A stretch of DNA of 64,000 nt from the NCBI RefSeq assembly GCF_001641265.1, contig NW_020167541.1, forward strand, positions 372,001 through 436,000. Direction: 5' to 3'. Both the position numbers and the translations under genes were made by a program. Below the pieces are notes generated by a model. It saw only the letters and a list, made by a program, of their open reading frames with translations. It was not told the origin of the DNA and searched no databases. This document shows positions 34,642 through 44,918 of the stretch, one piece after another. Each line of letters begins with the position of its first letter. Position 1 is the first letter of the stretch. The DNA is from Pseudogymnoascus destructans. Lineage: Eukaryota > Ascomycota > Leotiomycetes > Thelebolales > Thelebolaceae.

Positions 34642-35551
34642 GTGGTGAGAACGAAAGAAAGAAAGAGAGAAATAAGGTAGTGAATCCCTGGATTTTTGAG
34701 GAAACTCGAAGGAGTGGTGGTAGATATGGTGGGAGAGGAAGTGTGTAGATAGGTGAAGATTGGAAATACCGGCTGGGCTGAATTGGCTATATTTCCGCTT
34801 TTTTTGGGGGATTGGCAGCAAGGCGGCGAAAAGGGAATGGCGCGATATAGGACTCCTTTGGGGTATATAATAAATGGGACGGCTTCTGAACAATGTCGTA
34901 TGTATCCTATATGCCCATCGAGTGCTGCTTGCATGACCTGTTCGCATGCATGCGTTAAGAAAAGCTGCTTTGAGATCTGCTGGGATGGTTCTTCTGGGGG
35001 GTAATTGTTTATAATATGCCTATATTCCCGCAATTGAATTATGATAGAGGAAGATGCAGGCTAAAACGTAGGATACGTGTCTCTTCTTTCTAAATATCCA
35101 GGAGCCGCTTTTGCTTGGTGGCCTTTGTCGGGGAAGAAGAATGGGACCTCTGTTTGCGTCTTATCATTCCTACAAGACAGTGTCCATTCCGAATATTCTC
35201 CTGCTTTTCGAGTAAGTCAAGTGCAGGTGTGCTTCGTCTGACCATAATCCCAATCCCCCCAGTCTACCCCGTCCAATCCGATGCAAACCCGCACCATCTT
35301 AGACAACATACCAGCACAATGCGAGTGTATTTCCCACCTGTAACCCAAGTCTCATCAGTCCATAGTCTTCTCCCCCAGTCTGCTCCATCCAATCCGGGTG
35401 CAATTCAGCACCCTCTTAAGACAACCCGGCACAAATTTCACATCACATGCAAATTCAGCACACCTCATTAACTTCCATCATTCCATTCCACTCCAATCTA
35501 TCTCAATATATACATCTCCCCCTCACCGCCCACATCTTTCCCACCTACAAT
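34642..35551. other. Intergenic between ABC transporter and NDUFA12
   Basis: No gene. AT-rich terminator-like sequence comes first, then a degraded transposase trace at 35155-35380, then C/T-rich 3' flank of NDUFA12. Confidence 0.45.
35155..35380 (-). pseudogene. Tc1/mariner transposase trace
   Basis: On the minus strand, LWTDETWVTGGKYTRI can be read at about 35325-35375, followed after a damaged stretch by LTRKAGEYSEWTLSC and RNDKTQTEV at about 35155-35225. The same order (WTDET, VTGG, TRKAGE) occurs in the better-preserved relic at 19985-20389. Very short and frame-broken. Confidence 0.55.
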
Positions 35552-36215
35552 CTAGCGCGCAACAACCTTCGGCTCCCACGCCGATATCTTCGGGATAACA
35601 GTGTTATACGGCTTATACGCGCCCCTCGACTGGGTGGGGTTCATGCGGTGCTCGCGCAGCTCCCATGGACGCTGCATCGTCTGCAGGATCTTGTCCTGGG
35701 TCGGTGGCTTGTCGACCGCGTAGGAGATCCAGGCGTGCCATCCGGGCTCGATTTGGGACCTGTGGGGGGTGTAAGCGCGTGTCTCCGGGAATTGGGGAAG
35801 GGGGAAGTTGGAGAGGGGGGAAGGGAGAAGGGGGGCGTACGGATCCCACTCGTATTGCTTGTAGTCGACCCAGCGGGTGCGGAGTGGCAGCTCTTCCTCC
35901 ATGTTCTCGAAGAATTTGTTGCCGAAGTTGTCAATGCCGATTAGCGTCCCGGCTTTGGTGTCGCCGATGTGCTACAAGTAGGTGTTAGTCCCTTCCTATC
36001 TATCCCTTCCAACCCATCCAATCCCTCCTAGAAGCCATTGCCTCCAGACAGCCGGTTGAAAAGTGGTGGGGTGCTGCTCGCTCGACATACCTGCATTTGA
36101 TGGAGGGCATCCTGTGAAACCACCATTAGCGACGCTACAACGCGACAGTGCGGGATGGACATACCTTGATGCCTGCTCGGCGGAGGTTCCGCAGTGTTCT
36201 GAGCACGGTAGACAT
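35552..36215 (-). CDS. Complex I accessory subunit NDUFA12 (B17.2 family)
   Basis: Peripheral-arm subunit of mitochondrial NADH:ubiquinone oxidoreductase. Four exons: 36165-36215, 36091-36111, 35841-35971 and 35552-35759, all GT-AG, giving 136 residues. The first exon encodes MSTVLRTLRNLRRAGIK, the second only DALHQMQ (21 nt), the third HIGDTKAGTLIGIDNFGNKF plus the LRTRWVDYKQYEWDP block, the fourth SQIEPGWHAWISYAVDKPPT and the conserved tail around KPYNTVIPKISAW. The order and motifs are diagnostic of the family. The basic N-terminus can serve for mitochondrial import. It shares a divergent 257-bp promoter with PGS1. Confidence 0.93.
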
Positions 36216-36472
36216 ATTGACGTTGTCGCAATGGCACTGTTCAATACACCTCTTCTGCGTCTTTGACGTCGTCTCAATCGCCCGTCTGCGGATTGGCGAC
36301 TAAGCGCCCGAAACGTACTAGCGCGTCGCAGCACTTTTCGGTCCAGTAATGGACTGAAATATTATCAGCTTGGGTGTAAGGCTGATATTGAGCCTCACTA
36401 ACTCCCAACCGCGGTTATTTTTATTATTTCTATTCTTTGTTGTAAAGCACCCACGTTCGAAGGGTTACGGAT
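36216..36472. promoter_or_regulatory. Divergent promoter of NDUFA12 and PGS1
   Basis: 257 bp between start codons pointing away from each other; contains TTATTTTTATTATTTCTATT 30-60 bp before PGS1. No specific site identified. Confidence 0.5.
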
Positions 36473-38242
36473 ATGCTTGCGAGGAGTTTGCTGAGATGTG
36501 CTGCTCCGCGACGGATTGTGAGTAGGCAGTGGCTGCGCGCTGCGAAGGGGAGGAGGTACTCGACAGCCTCGTCGAGTGTGCCTGGGGGAGGCGTACAGAG
36601 CACTGCTGGGCAGGGTGCCCCGATGCTTACGGCGTTTACGGAGGAGTTGGATAAGATTGCGCCGCGGTTTGATATTAGAGGGGACCAGGTGAAGGTTTTG
36701 CAGACGCCGAGCGAGTTTTATGAGACGTTGAAGGTGGGTGGCTTGCCTGGACTAGACTCTTGTATTGGGGGGATGGATTAGTGCTGACGATGTTGGGTAG
36801 GATAAAATACGAAAGGCGGAGAAGCACATCTTTCTTTCGACGTTGTATATAGGCAAGACTGAACATGAATTAGTCAGTATTCCTAAAACACAGCTCTACG
36901 ATTGTGCATTGTTGACCGGTAAGCATTAGATATCCGTCCTCGCCGAAGCCCTTCGCGCAAAGCCAGAATTGAAGCTTAGTGTCCTCACCGACGCCCTTCG
37001 CGGGACACGAGAAACGCCTTCAACTTGCTCGGCGTCTCTGCTCGCCCCCTTGATCGAAGAATTTGGGCCGGAGAGAGTAGAGATCCGCATGTACCATACA
37101 CCGAACCTGACGGGACTGCGCAAGAAATATGTGCCGAGGCGGATCAACGAGGGGTGGGGCTTGCAGCATATGAAGTTATATGGGATGGATGATGAGATTA
37201 TCATGTCTGGGTATGCTATTCGTCCTAACTGCGTCCGTTCTTTCAAGATATTACAGAGCTAATAAACCATAGTGCCAACCTCAGCAACGATTACTTCACA
37301 AACCGACAAGACCGCTACCACGTCTTCTCCTCCTCCGAAATAACCTCCTACTTCCACAAACTCCACTCAGGCGTCTCATCCCTCTCCTTCCTCGTCGTCC
37401 CCTCCCCCTCCACCCCCGCAGGCTACACCCTCGTCTGGCCCACCTCCAACGACGCCCCCTCCCCCCTCACCAGCTCCAGCGACTACATCTCCGCCTCCAC
37501 CGCCCGCCTCGCCCCCCTCATCAAACCAGTCTCCCGCCCCCTCTCCCACCTCCCCGACACCGACACAACCATCTACCCCCTCGCCCAACTAACCCAGCTC
37601 CTAAAACCAGAAACCAGCACCGAGCTACCCGCCGTAACCTCCATCCTGCGCGCCCTCGCCGCCCCCGCCTTCGCTACAAGCAGCTGGACCTTCACCGCCG
37701 GCTACTTCAACCCCGACCCCTCGCTGACGAAGCTTCTCATCTCCTCCGCCTCCCGCGGAACCGTCATCACCGCCTCGCAGCACGCGAACGGATTTTTCGG
37801 CGCCTCTGGCCCCGCTGGGCTCCTCCCAGGCGCATACACCCTCTATGCGCGGCGTTTCATGGAGGCAGCTGCGCGCGCCGGTCGGGGCGGCGCAATCAAG
37901 CTCCTCGAGTGGCGGAATGGACGCGTCGGGGAGCCGGGGGGGTGGACGTACCACGCGAAGGGGCTGTGGGTTTGTATGCCTGGGGAGGAAGGCAGGCCGA
38001 GTATGAGTTTGGTGGGGAGTAGTAATTATACGCAGCGGAGTTATAATTTGGATCTTGAGGCGAATGTGCTTGTGGTGACGAGGAATGAGGGGTTGATGAG
38101 GAGGTTGGGGGAGGAGGAGAGGGGGTTGAGGGAGTTCGCGGAGGAGGTCGGGAAGGGGGATTTTGAGCATGTGGAGAGGAGGGTGGGGGTTAGAGTTAGG
38201 GTTGCTATGTGGATGGTTAAGATTGCGGGGGGTGCGCTGTGA
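36473..38242 (+). CDS. PGS1: CDP-diacylglycerol-glycerol-3-phosphate 3-phosphatidyltransferase
   Basis: Makes phosphatidylglycerophosphate, the committed step of cardiolipin synthesis, in the mitochondrial inner membrane. Exons 36473-36733, 36801-36872, 36930-37210 and 37273-38242, about 527 residues. The N-terminus (MLARSLLRCAAPRRIVSRQW) is a clear mitochondrial presequence. Two HKD phospholipase D motifs are intact: LQHMKLYGMDDEIIMSGANL (His191, Lys193, Asp198) and YHAKGLWVCMP (His432, Lys434) followed by SLVGSSNYTQRSYNLDLEAN. The third intron splits the GANLSNDYF motif. The exon 2 donor is the less common GTCAGT. Codon use is extremely C-rich in the last exon up to about 37850, then changes to G-rich. 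Confidence 0.94.
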
Positions 38243-38967
38243 GGATGGGTAAGGGGGGTTGATGATGTGTTTGTATAATATGGTGTATATATGAGATCGA
38301 GATTAATAGAATGTACAGAGGTCGTCTCCAACCAAGCGCATCCAAGATAGGCTGCCTCGGCGGAGTATAACATTAGATGACCTACGGCAAAGCACACATT
38401 CTGAGTTTTACATCCACCAACGTACAGCAACGCACTGTCAGTGGCATACGACGGAACGTGAAGCTCTTGCTGGTGCGTGGATCCAAGGTTCATATCAAGG
38501 CCGATAACTCTGCGCTCCTGTCAGACTTTGAAGACGTTGTGTTTTCTCTCACCGTCAACTCTGTGTTGCTGTCGAAGCTCTCTTGCCGTCGGTATCTTCT
38601 TGTCACCGCGTGCTCTGCTGTCGTCGCCGGGCGAACGAGAAAGGTAAATTCTCGATCCGACGGACCAGATAGATGGCCTTGCAAGAAAGCTAATTCGAAA
38701 AAAAAGGGGGCGACCCCATCTCTCTTCTATTGGTAACTGCTTTCCTGGCCGTTAATCTGCAAGTTGAGCATTCACGGCGCCTTAAACGAGCCAGAAGCAT
38801 CGGATTTCATTTATCATTGTTGCATTTAGGTTTTTGGTCGTCTCTTCATCTATCATAACCGTGCACACAAAAACGCTCACATGCAGCATAATCGCTACAA
38901 AACACCCGACTCCTCCGCTCAAAACCGTTGAAACCCAATTTTAGACCACTCGTATGCCTCCACGGTA
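38243..38967. other. Convergent intergenic region PGS1-NTA1
   Basis: Terminator regions of two converging genes. No additional gene, RNA or repeat was recognised. Confidence 0.5.
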
Positions 38968-39981
38968 TCAATGGGGCGACACAGACTTCCCAGGCGAAAC
39001 TGACGTCTCCGCCGACGAGCTCTTATCCCTCTCATCCTGCCCCGAACCCAACGGGCTCCCCACACTCTCCCCACTCCTCGACACGTCGCTCTCCGTCTGC
39101 GCCGCCGCCGCCGCCGCACTAACCAGCTTCCCCAACGGCCCCTTCTCGGTATCCACGACCAACAGATCCTCCACCCCTCTCCCCAACACCCCATACAACT
39201 TCACCTCTCCCCCCTCAATCCCCAGCACCGTGCTCGTGCCCGCATACACCGCATCGCCCTCCACGCCCACCCGATTCGCTAGCACCACAATGATCTCGCC
39301 CTCCTGCTCCCTCCTCACCAGCGGCTCCAGCCTCGCCACCCAGTAGGCAAGAGTCTCCATATCCGGCTCCTTGGGATGCTCTCCATACGGCCCCGCCTCT
39401 TCGCGCGTTAGCCACGCCATCGATACAATCGCCACCCTTGCCTCGACATGGATGATGTGATACGCGAATTCCCAGGCGTTCCACGCGGCCTCGAATTTAT
39501 ACGGGTTGAGGTCCATACAAATCCCCATCGCCACATCACCCAGCCTTTCAAACTCCCCATGGAAGAATCCATCCGGCCCTTCTAGCGCCCACGTCTCATC
39601 AGTATAATACAGGAACGATTTGCGGTAATTCGCGAGCGTTGCACCCGAGGACGACACTGCCACCGCAGCATTATAGTATTCCGGCGACGCCGGCCATTCC
39701 GCGCTCACATCGACAGATTCGGGGTATCCGACAACAACAGTGCAATTGAGCCTCCGTGCCGTCTGGCGCGCCCATTCCGCGCTGGGCCCGGAGGTCGTGG
39801 GCTCGAGGAAGGGCGCGATGGCGTGGAGGGACTTGAAGTTATAGCCTGTGAAGGCGAGTTCGGGGAGGACGAGGAGGTCGAGGTTAGGGGGTGCGGAAAG
39901 GGTGAGGATGCTGTCGGCGAGGGCGATGTTGGGCTTGACTTCGCCGAGCTGGGCTGCGAATTGGAGACAGCCGATGCGCAT
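38968..39981 (-). CDS. NTA1: Protein N-terminal amidase, Nta1 (nitrilase family)
   Basis: Deamidates N-terminal Asn and Gln to Asp and Glu, feeding proteins into the arginine N-degron pathway. One exon, 337 residues. The carbon-nitrogen hydrolase triad is visible: Glu41 in LPELAFTGYNF, Lys121 in NYRKSFLYYTDE and Cys155 in MGICMDLNPYKF. The CMDLNPY and GYNF motifs are Nta1-type rather than general nitrilase. The last 50 residues are a Ser/Glu-rich disordered tail. The start follows a G-rich untranslated stretch; no upstream in-frame ATG is needed. Confidence 0.92.
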   Translation of the reverse strand: MRIGCLQFAAQLGEVKPNIALADSILTLSAPPNLDLLVLPELAFTGYNFKSLHAIAPFLEPTTSGPSAEWARQTARRLNCTVVVGYPESVDVSAEWPASPEYYNAAVAVSSSGATLANYRKSFLYYTDETWALEGPDGFFHGEFERLGDVAMGICMDLNPYKFEAAWNAWEFAYHIIHVEARVAIVSMAWLTREEAGPYGEHPKEPDMETLAYWVARLEPLVRREQEGEIIVVLANRVGVEGDAVYAGTSTVLGIEGGEVKLYGVLGRGVEDLLVVDTEKGPLGKLVSAAAAAAQTESDVSRSGESVGSPLGSGQDERDKSSSAETSVSPGKSVSPH

Positions 39982-40082
39982 TTTGGTGGTGGGGGTGTGA
40001 TGGGGGGGGCAGGGCGCATTATACGTTAGGCTGGTTCTGCTTAACGAAGGCCTCCTATAATCGTTGGTTCTCCGGTAGTTGA

Positions 40083-40910
40083 AATAAATAAAAATGAAGC
40101 TCTTTTAAATGCCATTGAATTTTTAAATGAAAACCCAACAGAGAAGAGTGCTACAGTAAGTAGCACGGATGTACAGAGTAAACCCAAGTACACTCCGGAC
40201 TATACGACTACGAAATGACACGCTCACCACAACGCACCGCTGTGCCACGCGGAGGCCAGAACAGAGTGCTGTCTGATGTACAAGTTACAGCTATACGGTG
40301 GTTCCGACATGGATTAAGACACAACAACACAACTTATACAATAAAAACCCGGCTAATTGAAGCAGCACGGGTTGCATCTCATGAAGTATCAGCTATTAAA
40401 GAATGGTTTTATGAGATATTACTGCGGGTGATATCTACAACTTTGATGAAGTTGGATTCCATGTAGGAATGAGCACTGGTGAAAATGTGTTGGTACCATC
40501 TACAGTAAAGGAGGTAAGTTGTTTCTACTTATCTTACTTTATATTATTCTAATATTTATAGCTTTATATACAAGCTCCAGAGAACAGACAAAGTCTTACA
40601 GTTATAGAGACAATTTCAGCTGCTAGCATTGCACTTCCACAGTTCCTTATTATACAAGGAAAATTACACATGGAAAGTTGGTACCATGACAATCTACACG
40701 GTAATGAGAAAGTTGCAGTATCCAATTCCGGATATACAAACTCTGAGCTTGCAATGGAATATCTACAGCATTTTATTCAACATACACAGTCTATAAGAAC
40801 GAAATTGTTAATAATGGACTCTCATGTCTCACATGAAGTTCCAGAGTTTATAATACTTGCACATCAACACAATATACACTTACATGTGTTTCCGTCTCAT
40901 CTTACGCATA
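40083..40910 (+). pseudogene. pogo-family transposase fragment with internal deletion
   Basis: Pieces in order: NKNEALLNAIEFLNENPTEK (N-terminal HTH region), a TGA, then in another frame RTAVPRGGQNRVLSDVQVTA. The central region is missing and the text resumes with IYNFDEVGFHVGMSTGENVL (first catalytic aspartate of DDE_1). An apparent 48-nt intron (GTAAGT...TATAG, ending 40560) follows, then ESWYHDNLHGNE and LLIMDSHVSHEVPEF (second aspartate). The LTR-A fragment at 40911 cuts off the C-terminus. Confidence 0.75.
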
Positions 40911-40981
40911 TGTCATACTGACACTTGTTGCACTCAGTTTGCTATCAAACTCAAGAGCAAACTTAGAAATCTCCTCCTCAA
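40911..40981 (+). mobile_element. LTR-A fragment (first 71 bp)
   Basis: TGTCATACTGACACTTGTTG... up to CTCCTCCTCAA, immediately followed by the start of a complete LTR-A copy. The rest of this first copy is absent downstream. Confidence 0.85.
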
Positions 40982-41889
40982 TGTCATACTGACATTCGTT
41001 GCACTCAGTTTGCTATCAAACTCAAGAGCAAACTTAGAAATCTCCTCCTCAAATCTACAAGTCACTATACATATTTTGGCTTGTCACACCAACAACAAGA
41101 GCAATACTACTCAACGATTGCTACAACCCTCTATGATTCATTACACGTCATTGCTCCTTAGTTACTGGGCCGATATGACCACATAGCATATCTCTACAAC
41201 CATCTATGATTCATTACATGACATCACTCCTTAGTTACTGGGCTAATACTACACATGACATATCTCTATCAACTAGAGGCCTAGGAACATGAACGATAGC
41301 TCCAAAAGCTCTACAACCCTCTATGATTCATTACACGTCATCGCTCCTTAGTTACCCACAAAATTGGTTAAGTTATGACATAATCTGTCTATAGGGGTAC
41401 TCTGACCTTGAACCTCCTTTCACTTCCTATAGGCTAGGAACCTAGGAGATGGTTCTATGGGATTCTCTTATGTCGACTACAGTTACCAAGCCTGGTTAGT
41501 TATGGAAAGTCTTGGAAAATGAGAGAACTACACTCCTTTAGCATAAATAGGATTGCCCTTTCCTTAAGAAAGGGCAAGCAGACAATACAGTAAATCAACT
41601 ATCACATACTTCCATGTCTTTTCCAAGCTTCCAAGCATTGATCTTGTTACTCCTTGTTTCTGAAAAGTCAGTGAGGTGCTAACCTCTGACTTATCCCTGA
41701 GTTCTCAGACTCAACATTTGTTACAACTTGTCTAAACCACTCCACTATATCATACACCTGATTGCTGCGTTGTGGAATAGTCTAAGCTACGACCCTTTGG
41801 CTCTTTTTCCTAAGACAGTGTGTTGTCTTAGAAAAATCATCCCTTCCTTGGGTGGCTAGATTCTCACATCTGGTGCAGCCACCATTACA
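40982..41889 (+). mobile_element. LTR-A copy without matching flanks
   Basis: Complete copy from TGTCATACTGACATTCG to CAGCCACCATTACA (one C-to-G difference near the end). Left flank is CTCAA, right flank TAAGG; no target duplication. Confidence 0.88.
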
Positions 41890-42195
41890 TAAGGCACAAT
41901 GGTACTATATAAGTAGATAGTATTCCCTTAGATAGGAGCTTTGGGCTCAACTTAATATAGTATTCTTTACAATACTATAACGTGTTACTTGGAAAGCCTT
42001 TGTGTTTAATACCCTGCCTCCTCTGTCAAGTCAACCTTACGCAAGAAACCTCTATGTCTTCTATCGTTTAAGAAGTCAGCATTATACGTGACCTCTTAGG
42101 TCATGTTACTAGAGCCTAGCCCCCTGCCTCCTCTGTTAAGTCAACCTTATGTAAGAAATCTCTATGTCTTCTATTGTTTAGAAGTTAGCGTTACA
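41890..42195 (+). mobile_element. LTR-C fragments, two 3' ends in tandem
   Basis: The first piece, with TATA-like ACTATATAAGTAGATAG, ends AGAAGTCAGCATTATA. A 35-bp spacer follows, then a second partial copy of the same 3' end (CCCTGCCTCCTCTGTTAAGT to AGTTAGCGTTACA). Several C-to-T type differences separate the two. Confidence 0.75.
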
Positions 42196-42762
42196 TACAG
42201 TCGTTAAGTAGCAAGCAAAGGGGAAGTGGAGATGGTGATGTTAAGCAGGAAAAAATCACTATAATAGAAGCTCTACGATGTTTAGATACAGTTAGATTAT
42301 AGAAGCTATAGCAAGAGGGCGTAGATAAGTTGGACATATCCATGCCCTTGATTGTGTCAGCTGTGAGATGGCACAAGTTAGGCACGACTACATAATAGAC
42401 AACTATTCAAAACTACTTTCAAAGGCAGGGTAACTAGGTACATAGACATAATACAATCATGTGTACCCTAATATAAGAATACCTTACGTATTCTTATTCA
42501 TATCCCGGTCCCAAGCACATTCTTATATTAGGGTTCTGCTATATCGTTACTTTCTTCACCCCTACTCCCACTCCTGCTCCCATTTCCAGTAGATTCCTCA
42601 GCTTGGGCTAGATGACAATTATCATGGCAAGGAAGGTGAAGTTATCAAATCTTTGATCATTAACTTATATAAACTTACAGGCTATATTACAGCACCAAGT
42701 GTCTCTAACCACATCCAATCGCGAAAATACTTCCGACAGTGCCATGTCTTCCTCTGCGTCTT
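42196..42762. other. No gene recognised
   Basis: AT-rich sequence between LTR-C debris and the 3' end of the fluoride exporter. A degenerate repeat of AATACCTTACGTATTC/TTCTTATATTAGGG lies near 42470-42535. No coding frame is supported. Confidence 0.4.
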
Positions 42763-44364
42763 CTACGATGTGCATACCGGATCAGCGAATCCTTTCGTCC
42801 ACCGAAAGCTCCCTATGATAATCGTCATAAACCCCAAAGCAACGCCCACACTCGCGACACCGTAGGTATATGCGTGTCTTCTCCTCAAACTCGTCAGCTC
42901 AAGAACCCACGTACTCACAGTGGTCAAGCAGCCACAGAACCCATCCATGACACCCTGCAGAACCTGACACCCGGTCAATCCGCCTCCTATTCGGCCACCC
43001 AAAGTACCCAGAGGAGCATGCTGCAAGTCCCATGCCATTCCCAAGATGATAGTTCCAAATATGTTGACCACGAAAGTGCCTACGGGGAATGATGGCTTCA
43101 GTCCATTCAGCTTCACCGACGCGTAGAAACGGGCGATACAGCCCAGCGGAGCAAAGATAAGGGAGAACAAGACTCTTCCTCGCCAAGTCTCCTGAGCCCA
43201 TGTTGTCCGTCCATTTGCGGCGGGCCCAGATGGTCGATCGGGGGGCCAGATAACCATAAAGATTGCTCCGAGCCAAACGCCCAACGCGACAATGACTGTC
43301 ATACGGTCGAAAATCCTCCGAATAAGACGAACTGGGATAGACGGAGCGATGTAATGGAGTGCGATTGCGAGATGAGCTCCAAACTTCAGCGCTGCAATGC
43401 AGATGCAGAGAGTGAGGATATTGACAGCGAGTAGTGCCATAAAACTGAATCCACCGTTTCGGGGAATGACGAACGAAGACCCGCTTGCGGATATGATTGT
43501 TGGGGAGCTATTCGAAAGCGCAAGGAAATCATCTCGAATGAAGCTAGAGAACGAAGTAAATGAGCCGCAGAAACCGGTCGTGAGACCGATATATAGCGGT
43601 ATCGTCTTCTTGAAGGTGAGGTGCACCTTCCTAGCAGCAATCCTCACGGCTTCTGGGTCGGGGTCGTTGGCGACGGCTCCTCCGGATCCTCCACGACCAA
43701 TTTCCGGACTGCTCGCATTCTCGAACCTTGCTTCTTCTGGTGTAGTACCATTCTGGCTTTTATCACTGTCCATGAAAAGCCTCCTATCTTCGCTGAAATA
43801 ACCCATGAGCAGACTCCCACCGAAATTGGCCCAGAGGACGCTGATGCCAACCGGGGCGCCTGGGTACCTTGTTAAGGCATCGAGACCTACTCGGGCAAGC
43901 GTACCAAGGATGGAAAAGAGTATCAGATATGACAGTATATATATCTCAGTGGCAACCCTCGAAGCACGTTCATGGCCTGGAACGGCTTCTTTTGGCTCTC
44001 CCGAGGGGCTTTCCTGGCCTTTGCCTACGGCTGACAGTCGTCGACGCCTTTGATCCCGTTGATATTCCTTTTGCTGTGGCCGAATGGTCTCCAGGAAAGA
44101 TCTCCGGTATTGGAGCTGCTCATGTGGATTCTCGTCAGGTGAGGGCGCGTCAACTTCGTTCAAGTTTGCGAGCCCTTCTGAAACATCATATAAGGCGCCA
44201 TCGGAGTGGTTATTTTGGGAAGCAACGCTCTTTTGCTTTCTCCCACGTGGTTCTGCCGTTCTGACTTCATCGTCTCTAACCGTTGGTGCTATGGAGGCTA
44301 ATTCGTGAGGTCTTTCGGGAATGTTTTGGTTTTCACGCGGTGCATTGTTCTCGGCCCGTAACAT
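42763..44364 (-). CDS. Fluoride exporter Fex, two CrcB domains
   Basis: Plasma-membrane fluoride channel that protects the cell from cytosolic fluoride. Single exon, 533 residues. A charged disordered N-terminus of about 140 residues precedes two CrcB domains, the eukaryotic fused form. The first has LARVGLDAL, WANFGGSLLMGYF and YIGLTTGFCGSFTSFSSF. The second has CIARFYASVKLN, FPVGTFVVNIFGTIILGMAW and GVMDGFCGCLTTVSTWVLEL. The Asn and GFCGxxTTxS-type filter motifs are intact in both, so it should be functional. It stands alone between two transposon blocks, about 570 bp from LTR debris downstream and about 210 bp from transposon ends upstream. Confidence 0.93.
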   Translation of the reverse strand: MLRAENNAPRENQNIPERPHELASIAPTVRDDEVRTAEPRGRKQKSVASQNNHSDGALYDVSEGLANLNEVDAPSPDENPHEQLQYRRSFLETIRPQQKEYQRDQRRRRLSAVGKGQESPSGEPKEAVPGHERASRVATEIYILSYLILFSILGTLARVGLDALTRYPGAPVGISVLWANFGGSLLMGYFSEDRRLFMDSDKSQNGTTPEEARFENASSPEIGRGGSGGAVANDPDPEAVRIAARKVHLTFKKTIPLYIGLTTGFCGSFTSFSSFIRDDFLALSNSSPTIISASGSSFVIPRNGGFSFMALLAVNILTLCICIAALKFGAHLAIALHYIAPSIPVRLIRRIFDRMTVIVALGVWLGAIFMVIWPPDRPSGPAANGRTTWAQETWRGRVLFSLIFAPLGCIARFYASVKLNGLKPSFPVGTFVVNIFGTIILGMAWDLQHAPLGTLGGRIGGGLTGCQVLQGVMDGFCGCLTTVSTWVLELTSLRRRHAYTYGVASVGVALGFMTIIIGSFRWTKGFADPVCTS

Positions 44365-44727
44365 TATACATCACTAAACCAGATCTACAGGCTACAATGG
44401 CAATGGGCGCGTAGGAAGTGGCATAGTAGAGCTTTATATCGAGGGTGTTTGATAGCTTCCCATTTTGGCTGTAGTGGTCGTCAAATCACGTGCGCTGACT
44501 AATTTTCCTGTTGTCGGAGTTTGGCGAATCTATATGGGGCTAGACGGTGACAAAACACAACAAGAGACAATTATACAGTCCACTCTCGCCAAGACGATGT
44601 CGGATTAGTCGATAACACCGCTAAGTCGATATTTTTTTCAGCACCAATTGATTTTCGCACTCAATTCTCGATATTCGCAATATTGACCTTCTGACCTTTA
44701 ATTATCAACTTATCCAACTCTATTATA
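44365..44727. other. FEX upstream region with a transposon terminus
   Basis: About 200 bp of presumed FEX promoter (44365-44570). It is followed from 44576 by CAGTCCACTCTCGCC preceded by TA, resembling the inverted end of a Tigger/Fot-type element whose remainder is missing. A second, similar end starts at 44728. Confidence 0.45.
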
Positions 44728-44918
44728 CAGTCAAACACCGTTAAGACGATGGATTCGAGCCACCATTTTCATATCGTCTTAAAGCATATAACGTGGTTTA
44801 TCAGTACCCGGTTAATATCAGTACCCGGTTAACTTTTTCCTACCTTCGTACGAAGAATTAATATTAAATAACAACAACGAAGTAAATTTAACTAAACTAA
44901 TTGCAGATCTACTAAAGG

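Noticed and set aside
35447..35944. 165-codon plus-strand frame
   Set aside because: Antisense to NDUFA12 exons, which have clear homology on the minus strand.
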